Below are positions 53,581 to 63,788 of a stretch of 64,000 nt of DNA, in pieces (position 1 is the first letter of the stretch; the number at the start of each line of letters is the position of its first letter). Origin of the DNA: Marinicella meishanensis (GTDB taxonomy: Bacteria; Pseudomonadota; Gammaproteobacteria; Xanthomonadales; Marinicellaceae); assembly GCF_019931145.1 (NCBI RefSeq), contig NZ_JAIOUV010000003.1, forward strand, positions 451,342 through 515,341. Reading direction: 5' to 3'. Under the pieces are notes generated by a model. The model was not told the origin of the DNA. It did no database searches and saw nothing but the letters and a program-made list of their open reading frames with translations. A program made the position numbers and the translations under genes.

Positions 53581-54222
53581 ATGGATAACGTTTGGGTAGA
53601 CATTTTGGCCCGTTGGTTTCACGGCTTGTTTGGCATCACCTGGATTGGGTTGCTGTATTACTTTAATTTTGTGCAGGGTGAGTATTTCAAGGAGGCTTCA
53701 CAAGATGCCTTGCCCGATGTCAAAGCCAAACTGGCCCCCCGGGCCTTGTGGTGGTTCCGTTGGGGGGCGATGATGACCTTCCTCACCGGGGTGTTGTTGC
53801 TCGGTGTGCTGGGTGCCACCCTCAATGGCTGGATCACTTTGGGCGCCTTGCTGGGCACCTTCATGATGCTCAATGTCTGGTTGGTCATCTGGCCCAACCA
53901 GAAAGTGGTGTTGGGTATGCAGTCGGGAGATGTGCCCCGTGCTGCGGCCAAAGCGGCTTTGGCTTCTCGCACCAACACCTTGTTCTCAGCCCCGATGTTG
54001 TTCTGTATGTTTGCTTCCAAGCACGGTGCAGCGGTGGCCGCCGGCATGGCCCCGATCAGTACAGGTATCGGCACCGGCTTGATGGCGGCCCTGGGTTTGG
54101 CGGTGCTGCTGGAACTGAATGCCTTGTTCGGCAAAATGGGCCCCATGGCCAGTGTGGTCGGCGTGATTCATTTGTCGCTGGCGTTGACTGCCGTGATGGT
54201 GGGACTGGTCGCTTACCTCTGA
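53581..54222 (+). CDS. PuuD-like integral membrane protein (urate hydroxylase N-terminal domain only)
   Basis: The 213-residue product, behind AGGAGG, has six or so membrane helices. It matches the membrane half of urate oxidase PuuD (Urate_ox_N/DUF989): 'DILARWFHGLFGITWIGLLYYFNFVQGEYF', 'APRALWWFRWGAMMTFLTGVLLL', 'LNVWLVIWPNQKVVLG' and 'SRTNTLFSAPMLFCMFASKHG'. The C-terminal cytochrome c domain of full PuuD is absent, and no purine-degradation genes are nearby. Urate oxidation is therefore doubtful; it may be a haem-binding or other membrane protein of the same fold. The 262-bp element sits just upstream. Confidence 0.82.
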   Translation: MDNVWVDILARWFHGLFGITWIGLLYYFNFVQGEYFKEASQDALPDVKAKLAPRALWWFRWGAMMTFLTGVLLLGVLGATLNGWITLGALLGTFMMLNVWLVIWPNQKVVLGMQSGDVPRAAAKAALASRTNTLFSAPMLFCMFASKHGAAVAAGMAPISTGIGTGLMAALGLAVLLELNALFGKMGPMASVVGVIHLSLALTAVMVGLVAYL

Positions 54223-54405
54223 TCTTTACCAATAAACCAGAGCTGATCCAGCCTGTGAATGAACCTCGGTTCAGGCAGGCTGGATTGTCTTGAAAAGCCC
54301 CTGTGCGACCCCATATCTGGCTCACCCCACATCTAGCGGCCAGGCTGCTGGCTCTGTTGGGTCCGAAAGCAGGGCCAGAAATTCAAGGATTAACGCAGAA
54401 TTTCC

Positions 54406-54545
54406 TTAACCTGAGCGCACTTTTATAGTATGATGCGCGCACTTTATGGTTTCATGAAGTTATCGAGAGACTTTTGTCTAAAGAGTTGAAAAGATTTGAA
54501 GGTGTTTTTTGAATTTTTTCAGCAACTTAGCCAAAGGTCTCTTTA
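54406..54545 (+). promoter_or_regulatory. fusA promoter and structured leader
   Basis: TTAACC (54406-54411), 17 bases, then TATGAT (54429-54434) is a good sigma-70 promoter. It gives a leader of about 165 bases with an inverted repeat AGAGACTTTTG (54466-54476) / CAAAGGTCTCT (54532-54542, one mismatch). A long AT-rich leader suggests post-transcriptional control of the EF-G. The rest of the gap 54223-54605 shows no gene. Confidence 0.55.
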
Positions 54546-54605
54546 ACGTATTACAGACCAGTTTTTTAACTTTATCCCCAGTGATAAAACAGCCAGAAGA
54601 TCATC

Positions 54606-56693
<2,088 letters not shown>

Positions 56694-56713
56694 GCAACTT
56701 TTCAAACTCAATC

Positions 56714-56751
56714 AAGGGCTGCTCAGCTGACATGCTGGGCGGCCCTTTTTT
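56714..56751 (+). terminator. Rho-independent terminator of fusA
   Basis: AAGGGCTGCTCAGC (56714-56727) pairs with GCTGGGCGGCCCTT (56734-56747), including two G-T pairs, loop TGACAT, then T's. Confidence 0.88.
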
Positions 56752-56835
56752 GTGTTCTGGGCCTAAAACGGATAAAATCAAATGGAACCATCGGTGGTTG
56801 TTTCATGACCACTGACTTATCCCCAAGGAAACACC

Positions 56836-57267
56836 ATGAGTACCATTGAAAAAGCCGTTGAAATTGCGGCCAAATCCCATGCCGGCGATGTGGATAAAGC
56901 CGGACACCCCTATTTATTCCATCCTTTGCGGCTGATGTTTGCCGTGGATTCGCCGTTAGCAAAGATGGCAGCAGTGCTGCATGATGTGGTCGAAGACACA
57001 GCGGTCACTTTGGAAGATCTGCAAGCCGAAGGGTTTGATCAGCAAGTCATTGCGGCCATAGATGCCTTAACCAAACGCCCGGGTGAAAGTCGCTTGGCAG
57101 CCGCCGCCAGGGCCGCAGCCAACCCCATTGCCCGTGTGGTTAAGTTGGCGGATGTGACCGATAACATGGACCTCAGTCGCATCGCAGACCCTCAAGACAA
57201 AGACTTTGAACGCCTCAAAGAATATGTCAAAGTGAAGCAGTTGTTACTGCAGGCTGCAGCAGAATGA
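56836..57267 (+). CDS. Small HD-domain hydrolase, MESH1/SpoT-hydrolase-like
   Basis: The 143-residue product consists only of an HD domain of the (p)ppGpp-hydrolase type: 'EIAAKSHAGDVDKAGHPYLFHPLRLM' (first metal His), 'AAVLHDVVEDTAVTLEDL' (HD plus the ED pair), and 'RVVKLADVTDNMDLSRI' (conserved D/N). The synthetase domain of RelA/SpoT is absent. It is often annotated as a GTP pyrophosphokinase, but the architecture fits a small alarmone hydrolase. The SD AAGGA precedes the ATG. It lies 11 bases before the TfoX-C gene and close to dgt. Confidence 0.86.
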   Translation: MSTIEKAVEIAAKSHAGDVDKAGHPYLFHPLRLMFAVDSPLAKMAAVLHDVVEDTAVTLEDLQAEGFDQQVIAAIDALTKRPGESRLAAAARAAANPIARVVKLADVTDNMDLSRIADPQDKDFERLKEYVKVKQLLLQAAAE

Positions 57268-57278
57268 TGTGACTAGAC

Positions 57279-57611
57279 ATGACCAATCAAAGTGAAGGCA
57301 AACGGTTGGCCAAGCAATTGCGCAATGTGGGTCCGAAAATGGCCCAGCGCATGCTGGATGTGGGCATTGATACGCCGGATGCTTTGCGGGCCATGGGCGC
57401 CCAAGCTGCGTACCGCAAGATGTATCAGGATGGGGACGCCTATGGTGATTTCAATGCAGCCTATTTGTATGCGCTGGGGGACGCCATTCGGGATCGTGAC
57501 TGGTTACAGATCCCGGCCTCAGTCAAAGCCGATCACTTGGCGTTGGCGCAGCGCCTGCAACAAGCCAAAAAGTCGGCAAACAACAAAAACAATCCCCATG
57601 CACTGGATTAA
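57279..57611 (+). CDS. TfoX/Sxy C-terminal-domain protein
   Basis: The 110-residue product matches the C-terminal domain of TfoX/Sxy: 'KQLRNVGPKMAQRMLDVGIDTPDALRAMGAQAAYRKMYQDG' (about 13-53), then 'NAAYLYALGDAIRDRDW'. This helix-hairpin-helix-like fold occurs alone or after the TfoX_N domain in competence regulators. Without TfoX_N, a role in natural competence is not established. It sits between the HD hydrolase and dgt with short gaps, suggesting one transcript. Confidence 0.88.
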   Translation: MTNQSEGKRLAKQLRNVGPKMAQRMLDVGIDTPDALRAMGAQAAYRKMYQDGDAYGDFNAAYLYALGDAIRDRDWLQIPASVKADHLALAQRLQQAKKSANNKNNPHALD

Positions 57612-57620
57612 AATATCCCC

Positions 57621-59102
57621 ATGACCCCGATCAATTTCAAGACCAAATTCAACGTTGCCCGACCCCACGACCGTCAATCGAAACCAATCGATGACCCCAA
57701 GCGCATCGAGTATGCGCTGGAGAGCGATCGGGGGCGCATCATCAATTCGGCCTCGGTGCGGCGTTTGCAGCAGAAAACCCAGGTGTTTCCCCTGGAGCGC
57801 AACGCCGCGGTGCGCTCGCGTTTGACCCATTCGTTGGAAGTGCAGCAAAACGGTCGTTACATCGTCAAAACCCTGTTCAAGAAGTTGGGCGGACGGGCGC
57901 CAGAACTGGGCTTGGGTGGGCTGCAGTCGGCGGTGGAATCTTTGGTGGAAATGGCGTGCTTGATGCACGACATCGGCAACCCACCGTTTGGGCATTTTGG
58001 TGAAGTGGCCATGGCCGATTGGTTCGCCAGCCATTTGGCTGAGAATGCGGTGTTCACAGCGGCTGAGAATCGGGCTTTGGCGGCACAGATGCGCGCTGAT
58101 TTGGCCCATTTTGAGGGCAATGCACAAGCCATTCGTTTGACCTTTTCCTTGCAACAGATGAACCTGACCTATGCCCAATCGGCCAGTATTTTGAAATACA
58201 CCCGCGCGGCTTACACCAGCAAGCCCGGTGCGGATGAGCCCTTGAGTTATTTACAAAAAAAGCCGGGTTATTATTTATCGGAAGAGGCCTTTGTCAAAGA
58301 CATGCAACAGGCGTTGGACTTGCAAGCCGGTTGTCGCCATCCTTTTACTTATGTGATGGAAGCGGCCGATGACATCGCCTATTGTTTGGCTGATCTGGAA
58401 GACGCGGTGGAAAAGGGTATTTTGAATTTGGCAGAACTGACCCGCTTGTTGTCCGAGACATTCAAAGAGTTGGGCGGGGATTTGGCGGCCCGCAACATTT
58501 TGTCCTTCACTGGTGGCCGCAATGCCATGGCTGACATCCTGGCGCTGGCAGAGCAGGCCAGTCAGGCCAACACCATCAACCACAACCACGCCTATTTCGT
58601 GAAGCTCAGGGTCAACTTGATTCATCATTTGATTGATCACGCCAGCGAGCGCTTCATAGAACATTTGTCAGACATTTACCATGGGCGCTTCAACCAAGCC
58701 TTGATGGAAGATGGCAGTGTGGCGCACCAAATCACCCAAACATTCAAACAAGTGGGCTTGCGTCATGTGTTCAACCACCAGGAAGTGCAAGACCTGGAAT
58801 TGCAAGGTCACCGCATCATCACCGGTTTGCTCGACATCTATCAACGCCTGCTGCAATTACCCAAAGCGCAAATGCAACAACTGGTGGGTGGTCAGATCAA
58901 AGGCCTGTCCTACGAGGCTTTGTTGTTGAACCGCATCGACAACAAGATCATCAAAGCCTACCACCAAAGCAGCGAAGCGCATGCCGATGAACCGGCCTTG
59001 TGGGAAATGTACCACCGCTGTCGCATGATTCAGGACCACGTCAGTGCCATGACCGACCACAGTGCCTTTGATGAATACAAGCTCTTAACAGTGGCTGACT
59101 GA
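57621..59102 (+). CDS. dgt: Deoxyguanosinetriphosphate triphosphohydrolase (dGTPase)
   Basis: Dgt splits dGTP to deoxyguanosine and tripolyphosphate. The 493 residues show the N-terminal 'RIEYALESDRGRIINSASVRRLQQKTQVFPLERNAAVRSRLTHSLEV' (dGTPase signature with the first metal His), the HD motif 'MACLMHDIGNPPFGHFGEVAM' (about 113-133), 'FEGNAQAIRLT', and the Asp of 'ADDIAYCLADLEDAVEKG'. The length matches the E. coli-type enzyme. A bidirectional terminator follows. With the HD hydrolase two genes upstream, this forms a small nucleotide-hydrolysis cluster. Confidence 0.95.
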   Translation: MTPINFKTKFNVARPHDRQSKPIDDPKRIEYALESDRGRIINSASVRRLQQKTQVFPLERNAAVRSRLTHSLEVQQNGRYIVKTLFKKLGGRAPELGLGGLQSAVESLVEMACLMHDIGNPPFGHFGEVAMADWFASHLAENAVFTAAENRALAAQMRADLAHFEGNAQAIRLTFSLQQMNLTYAQSASILKYTRAAYTSKPGADEPLSYLQKKPGYYLSEEAFVKDMQQALDLQAGCRHPFTYVMEAADDIAYCLADLEDAVEKGILNLAELTRLLSETFKELGGDLAARNILSFTGGRNAMADILALAEQASQANTINHNHAYFVKLRVNLIHHLIDHASERFIEHLSDIYHGRFNQALMEDGSVAHQITQTFKQVGLRHVFNHQEVQDLELQGHRIITGLLDIYQRLLQLPKAQMQQLVGGQIKGLSYEALLLNRIDNKIIKAYHQSSEAHADEPALWEMYHRCRMIQDHVSAMTDHSAFDEYKLLTVAD

Positions 59103-59121
59103 GCGATTATTTGCCCATAAA

Positions 59122-59149
59122 AAAGGCCGGTCAAAGAACCGGCCTTTTT
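59122..59149. terminator. Bidirectional terminator between dgt and the nuclease gene
   Basis: AAAGGCCGGT (59122-59131) pairs with ACCGGCCTTT (59138-59147). There are A's before and T's after, so it can stop transcripts from both convergent genes. Confidence 0.9.
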
Positions 59150-59169
59150 GCGTTGCTGATTATCTGGCT

Positions 59170-61338
59170 TTATTCAAAGTCATCAGCAAAGATCAAGTCA
59201 TTGTCCACCACTGGGCAGGTGCCGCCATCGACAAAGATGCACTCAACCCATTCGGGGTGATCGATGAAGGGGTTGCGGTTTTTCTGGATGTTGAAAATGA
59301 TGTTGTTGCGGTTCCGTTCGATGTCATCAACCGGATCGCTTTCGTGCCATGCCAACAACACCTCCAGAATGCCCATGTAGGGGTTGCCAGATTGGATCAA
59401 GCCCACATCGGCCCGTTCCACCAATTGCAAGTCCACCTCACCGGCGGTGTCTCCGGCATAGCGCACATCCATGTAGAACATGGCGCGGGCGATGTCGCCT
59501 TTGCGAAAGTTCCACACTTCAAATGAATTGGCATCGAACCAATTGGAGTTGCCTGGGTAGGTGCCTGAACCACCACCAATGGTGCCGCCACCTGGGTTGG
59601 GGTTGTTATGCACATCAGTGGTTCGTTCGTTACAGCCGGCGTTGCAGTCGTCAAAATACAGGTTACCGCGATCGGAGTTGTAACCCACATCAGACATCAT
59701 CAGGTGGTGGGCGTCGGTGCGCGCCGCGTTGTTGCTGCCCAGGGTGCCAGAACTGAAGCCGTAGGACTGTGGCCAAGTGTGCTCGCGGTTATAGGCCTGT
59801 TGACCGCCGCCCATGAATGGGTAGTTGTTGTTTTTGTAAACCATCCACACTTGGCCGGGCTGCTGCGGGTCTTCATCGGCCAAGGACAAAATGCTCCAAG
59901 TGTCTTCAGAAACACCAGGTTCGCCGCAGGTGCCGGCGTCCGGCCCGGAGTAATTGAACACACAGTGGTCATCGATGATTTCATGCAAGGAATCACGCAA
60001 GGTTTGGGCATTGGTCGGATCGGCGGTGTCATAGTAACCATCGAAGGTCACGCAATCGGCATTCTCCGCCCCCGGTGATGGGGTGAAGGCTTTGAATGAA
60101 CTGGTGTTCAAAAAGCCACCCGAGCCGTTGGTACAGCGGATCAAGGACTCATTCAGTGCATCGCCATTGGCGTCCTCGTTCACTTGGGGTTGGCCAGGGT
60201 TCAACAAAGCCAACAATTCGGCGTCATCGGCTTGGCCCGAATCATAAACAATGGCGTCCATGAGGTCGGTGGTGGTGATCGGATCACCGACCATGAAGTT
60301 GCTGGCCGCGGCGTTGTACAAAGCCACCGCATCGGCGCCGTCCTCCAGGGTTTGGTTGATGACCAAATAACCATTGGCGTCGGTGCTCATGCCATCAAGA
60401 CTGATCACCGCGGTGGACACGTCGGTCACGCCGTCATACAACACCAGGGTGTAGTCATCGGTGCCGGTGTTGGGATCGCCCAGCAGTTCAATGAAGTCGG
60501 CACCACTGGACACGGCATCGATTTCGTTGATCAAGAAATAATCGATCGGCACAAACACGTCACCGGCTGGGTCTGCCAGCCCTTCGGAGAATGTGGTGCC
60601 GGTGTTTTCTGAAGTTTCATCATCGCCAGCGATGCCATTGCCGCCAGCCTGGGTTTCGGTGCCCTCGCTGTCGTCAATGCGAATCCAGGCATTACCGTCG
60701 GCATGGGCGCCGGTGTCGACCACATCCTGGGAAGCAATGGGGGTGTCGTTGGCGTAGGTGCTGACACCACTGGTGACACCAGTTTTGTCGATGGCTTCCA
60801 CTTTGTCGCCCCACAACACGTAGTCCAGGTCATCAACCAGGTCGCTCACCCCATCCCAATGCAGCAAAACCACCACTTCGCCACCATCTGACAAGCCACC
60901 TTGGCCATTGATCGAGCCCGGTGTGGCTTCCAACATGTCGGGCACGGCATCAGCCACCGGGCCGTCTTCAAACAACTCATAGGTGGGCACCAGGCCGTAT
61001 TCGGCAAAAAAGTCATCCGAGCCATTCAAGCCGATGGATTGCTTTTCACCCGGGGCGATGCTGGCACCGGCAGGAAAGCGGGCATAGAAGTCGGCAAAAC
61101 CGCCACCGCCACCGGCGCCGTCAACCAATTGGTAGTAATACACGCTGCCATTGGCAAAGGTGGCATCGGTCAGGTACACATCGGTCAGGTCCAAGGTGGT
61201 CCCACCGGTGTTGTGAATTTCAATGAATTCTGCGGTTGCAGGTCGTACCGATAATTGCGACACCAACAGGTCTTCCAAGTCGGCTTGGGCCGATCCAACG
61301 GTGCCAACCAACAGCACCAAACTCAGTAATTTTTTCAT
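59170..61338 (-). CDS. Secreted endonuclease I family nuclease with lamin-tail domain
   Basis: The 722-residue product has a signal peptide (KKLLSLVLLVGTVGSAQA|DL). Residues about 22-110 are a lamin-tail (LTD) domain: 'PATAEFIEIHNTGGTTLDLTDVYLTD'. A second LTD-like segment begins 'YFLINEIDAVSSGADFIELLG' (about 265). The catalytic endonuclease I (EndA/NucM) domain (about 445-690) has 'YNREHTWPQSYGF' with the active His, 'ARTDAHHLMMSD' and 'GNLYFDDC'. The protein ends 'DLIFADDFE'. It is likely an extracellular DNase for nutrient or biofilm DNA. The end tail is discussed in findings. Confidence 0.92.
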   Translation of the reverse strand: MKKLLSLVLLVGTVGSAQADLEDLLVSQLSVRPATAEFIEIHNTGGTTLDLTDVYLTDATFANGSVYYYQLVDGAGGGGGFADFYARFPAGASIAPGEKQSIGLNGSDDFFAEYGLVPTYELFEDGPVADAVPDMLEATPGSINGQGGLSDGGEVVVLLHWDGVSDLVDDLDYVLWGDKVEAIDKTGVTSGVSTYANDTPIASQDVVDTGAHADGNAWIRIDDSEGTETQAGGNGIAGDDETSENTGTTFSEGLADPAGDVFVPIDYFLINEIDAVSSGADFIELLGDPNTGTDDYTLVLYDGVTDVSTAVISLDGMSTDANGYLVINQTLEDGADAVALYNAAASNFMVGDPITTTDLMDAIVYDSGQADDAELLALLNPGQPQVNEDANGDALNESLIRCTNGSGGFLNTSSFKAFTPSPGAENADCVTFDGYYDTADPTNAQTLRDSLHEIIDDHCVFNYSGPDAGTCGEPGVSEDTWSILSLADEDPQQPGQVWMVYKNNNYPFMGGGQQAYNREHTWPQSYGFSSGTLGSNNAARTDAHHLMMSDVGYNSDRGNLYFDDCNAGCNERTTDVHNNPNPGGGTIGGGSGTYPGNSNWFDANSFEVWNFRKGDIARAMFYMDVRYAGDTAGEVDLQLVERADVGLIQSGNPYMGILEVLLAWHESDPVDDIERNRNNIIFNIQKNRNPFIDHPEWVECIFVDGGTCPVVDNDLIFADDFE

Positions 61339-61441
61339 CGTTCCTCTTCATCTTTTTCAGTCGAACGCCGCATTGTACCTGGATTTGATGACTTTTGTGT
61401 GACCGATTTAACAGCCCGGGCAAAGTTGTCAGCAGAAGCAT

Positions 61442-61466
61442 AAAAAAAAGCCGCCCAGAGGCGGCC
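61442..61466 (-). terminator. Terminator downstream of hvfD
   Basis: On the - strand: GCCGCC, loop CTCTG, GGCGGC and a run of eight T's (A's at 61442-61449). It marks the end of the hvfABCD transcript, 26 bases after the hvfD stop. Confidence 0.9.
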
Positions 61467-61491
61467 TTTTTGGGTGTTTTCGGGCTAAGGG

Positions 61492-62157
61492 TTAATCAGT
61501 CGGGGTGATGAAACGATCGGCAATCATCAGCACCACACCCAGCACCATCAAACCGATGCCCAAATAATCCGACACGAAGAACAAGGGCAAGCCCAGCACC
61601 ACCAGGCCGAGGCCTTTGGAGACAAAGTCTGCGGTGATGGGGTGGCCGGTGTCACCGCCGGTTAAGCGGGTCAGCAAGTGATCCAGGCTGAATTTGCCGC
61701 CGCCGGAAAAAATCAGCGGCAACAACAAGATGATGAACAACAAGGGCAGTTTGTAGTTACCAGCGCCTTGGTTGGAAATGGCATAGCCTTCCCACAGCTG
61801 GCTCAGCGAGTCATAACTGGCAGGCCAGTGCACAGCAGCGGTGGCCACCGCAGTGATCACCAGCAACGAAACGGCGGCAAAGCGGGTGAACAAACCCAAC
61901 AACAACAGGATGGCGAACAGGTATTCACCCCAGGCGGCCATGAACCACGAAACATCTGCGGGGATGTGGTTGAAAGGGAAGGGGAAGTTGCTTTGGATGC
62001 CAGCAAACCAATTTTCACCATTGATTTTTTGTGTACCGGCTTCATAAAATTCCCAAAATAAGATCAATCGAATCAAAAAGGGTGGCACCCATTGGCCGAC
62101 TGAGTTCAAGCGGCTGGTGAGGCTGACCCACAAATTTTGCGCAGCGTGTAATGACAT
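61492..62157 (-). CDS. hvfD: DoxX-family membrane protein HvfD
   Basis: The 221-residue product has a DoxX-like four-helix core: 'LNSVGQWVPPFLIRLILFWEFYEAGTQKINGENWF', 'FMAAWGEYLFAILLLLGLFTRFAAVSLLVITAVATAAVHW', 'YKLPLLFIILLLPLIFSGGGKFSLDHLL', with an extra C-terminal membrane pair. DoxX proteins accompany DUF692-type RiPP operons (HvfD in Haemophilus, bufferin loci elsewhere). A membrane role in copper or redox handling is proposed for them. The SD AGGAG lies eight bases before the ATG, 30 bases after hvfC. Confidence 0.9.
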   Translation of the reverse strand: MSLHAAQNLWVSLTSRLNSVGQWVPPFLIRLILFWEFYEAGTQKINGENWFAGIQSNFPFPFNHIPADVSWFMAAWGEYLFAILLLLGLFTRFAAVSLLVITAVATAAVHWPASYDSLSQLWEGYAISNQGAGNYKLPLLFIILLLPLIFSGGGKFSLDHLLTRLTGGDTGHPITADFVSKGLGLVVLGLPLFFVSDYLGIGLMVLGVVLMIADRFITPTD

Positions 62158-62187
62158 GGCGTTCTCCTGTGTTGTTTTTGAATGGGG

Positions 62188-62943
62188 TTATTGGGTGTCT
62201 ATGATGACATCTTGTTCAAGCCATTTGCCCATGGCCTGGTGCCCAAAAGCCACGAATTGTTCGGGATCTGGGTGTTGGTGGGTTTGTGCCAGTTGGGTCA
62301 ATAATTCACGACCCGTCAGTTCCTGGTTGTTGATCATCGTTTCCAGCAACAAGGCCGAAAATGGGTTGAGGCTGGCAAACTGCACCCGGTAGTGGGTGTC
62401 GCGCCAGATCAACATGAATAAGGGCTGTTTCAGGGCTTGGGTGGGTTGATAATCCCGTTTGATTTGGTGCACCGGATATTGGTAACTTTGCACTTTGGCC
62501 AAAGGGGATACCACCGGTCGGCGATCCAGCAATGCCTCGGCTGTGCTGTGCGGATTTTTGCTGACTTCTTGACTGTGTTTTTCCAAATGCAGCTCCAGCC
62601 ACTCATAGTGTGCCAACTCATACAAAAAGGGGCGTTGGGGGTCACTGTAGTGGGTTTTGAGGAAGTCGACAAATTCCCGGGGTATTTCTGGGAAATGGGG
62701 GGTTTTGTTGTGTTCAGTTTTGAAAAATTGCCGCACCAGTTGTTGCCACTGTGCATCGGCATACAAACTGTGCATCACCGGGAATGAACCGCTGAGCAAA
62801 CCGCTGATGCTGTTGATGAACAAGTTGCGGTATATGTCCATGCGCCGATCTTCGATATCGGCCGGTATGGGGTGGTGTTCCGGATCCCTGATGTGGGCGG
62901 CAAAATCCACCTGGTCCTGCTTAAATGATGGCTTGTTGCTCAT
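62188..62943 (-). CDS. hvfC: DUF2063 RiPP-modification partner HvfC
   Basis: From ATG 62943 the product is 251 residues. It matches the DUF2063 'putative DNA-binding' family, now known as the precursor-recognition partner of DUF692 enzymes. Visible are the N-terminal 'KQDQVDFAAHIRDPEHHPIPADIEDRRMDIYRNLFINSISGLLSGSFPVMHSLY' and 'LYELAHYEWLELHLEK'. It overlaps hvfB by 23 bases, so translation is coupled, which fits a HvfB-HvfC complex. The 'DNA-binding' label seems misleading in this context. Confidence 0.92.
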   Translation of the reverse strand: MSNKPSFKQDQVDFAAHIRDPEHHPIPADIEDRRMDIYRNLFINSISGLLSGSFPVMHSLYADAQWQQLVRQFFKTEHNKTPHFPEIPREFVDFLKTHYSDPQRPFLYELAHYEWLELHLEKHSQEVSKNPHSTAEALLDRRPVVSPLAKVQSYQYPVHQIKRDYQPTQALKQPLFMLIWRDTHYRVQFASLNPFSALLLETMINNQELTGRELLTQLAQTHQHPDPEQFVAFGHQAMGKWLEQDVIIDTQ

Positions 62944-63775
62944 GGCTATCACGGTATTGCTGTTGCAAGGCATCGATGCGCGACACTTCGGCCAGCAGTT
63001 CTGCCACCGGCGGGTAGTTGAAGTCCCGTTCCAACAGGGTGGGGTAAACCCCATGGTGTTGGTAGGTGTGTTCAAGGATGCGCCACACGGGTTCTATCAC
63101 GGCCGCGCCGTGGGTGTCGACAATCAGGTCTTCGGCTTCGTTGTAATGCCCCGCAATGTGGATGTAAGCGATGCGTTCGGTGGGCAGTTGATCGAGGAAT
63201 TCATATGGGTTGTAGTGATGATTGACGCTGTTGACGTGGATGTTGTTGACATCCAGGTGCAGGTAACAATCGGCTTTGTTCAACACATGATTGATGAATT
63301 CGATTTCACTCAATTCTGAATTGGGTTGGCGCAGGTAATAAGAGACGTTTTCCAGGGCCATGCGTTCACCCAGGATGTCTTGCACTTGCAGCACCCGATC
63401 GGCCACATAATCAGCGGCTTCTTCGGTGAATGGAATGGGCATCAGGTCATACAGCTGTCCGCCATCGGTGCAGTACGACAGGTGTTCAGAGTAAATTGGC
63501 GAGTTGATTGACGCTTTGAACTTCTTCAGCGCTTTGACAAACGCGACGTTCAAATCATCCGGGCCGCCGATCGACAGCGACAAACCATGAAGAATCATCG
63601 GGTAACGTTCAGCAAACGCCATGAAATCATGGTGTGATTTGCCACCCACGGTCATCCAGTTTTCTGGAGCCACTTCCATGAATTGCACCGGGTTGAGGTC
63701 GCCATGAGACTGAAACGGGGACACCAGTCCCCGTCTCAAACCGATTCCGGCACCTGAAATGTTGAGTTTTTTCAT
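62921..63775 (-). CDS. hvfB: Multinuclear non-haem iron RiPP-modifying enzyme HvfB (DUF692)
   Basis: The 284-residue TIM-barrel product belongs to the DUF692/MNIO family (MbnB, BufB, HvfB). Members bind two or three irons and oxidise Cys in precursor peptides; HvfB makes oxazolone/thioamide pairs. Family metal ligands are visible: His in 'MILHGLSLSIG' (about 63), Glu/His in 'YSEHLSY' (about 95), Glu in 'MALENVSYY', Asp/His in 'HLDVNNIHVN', His in 'YIHIAGH', Glu in 'TLLERD'. It starts 13 bases after the hvfA stop, with AAGGA between. The substrate is almost certainly the EGKCG-repeat peptide encoded upstream. Confidence 0.94.
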   Translation of the reverse strand: MKKLNISGAGIGLRRGLVSPFQSHGDLNPVQFMEVAPENWMTVGGKSHHDFMAFAERYPMILHGLSLSIGGPDDLNVAFVKALKKFKASINSPIYSEHLSYCTDGGQLYDLMPIPFTEEAADYVADRVLQVQDILGERMALENVSYYLRQPNSELSEIEFINHVLNKADCYLHLDVNNIHVNSVNHHYNPYEFLDQLPTERIAYIHIAGHYNEAEDLIVDTHGAAVIEPVWRILEHTYQHHGVYPTLLERDFNYPPVAELLAEVSRIDALQQQYRDSHEQQAII

Positions 63776-63788
63776 TTCAGGTCATCCT

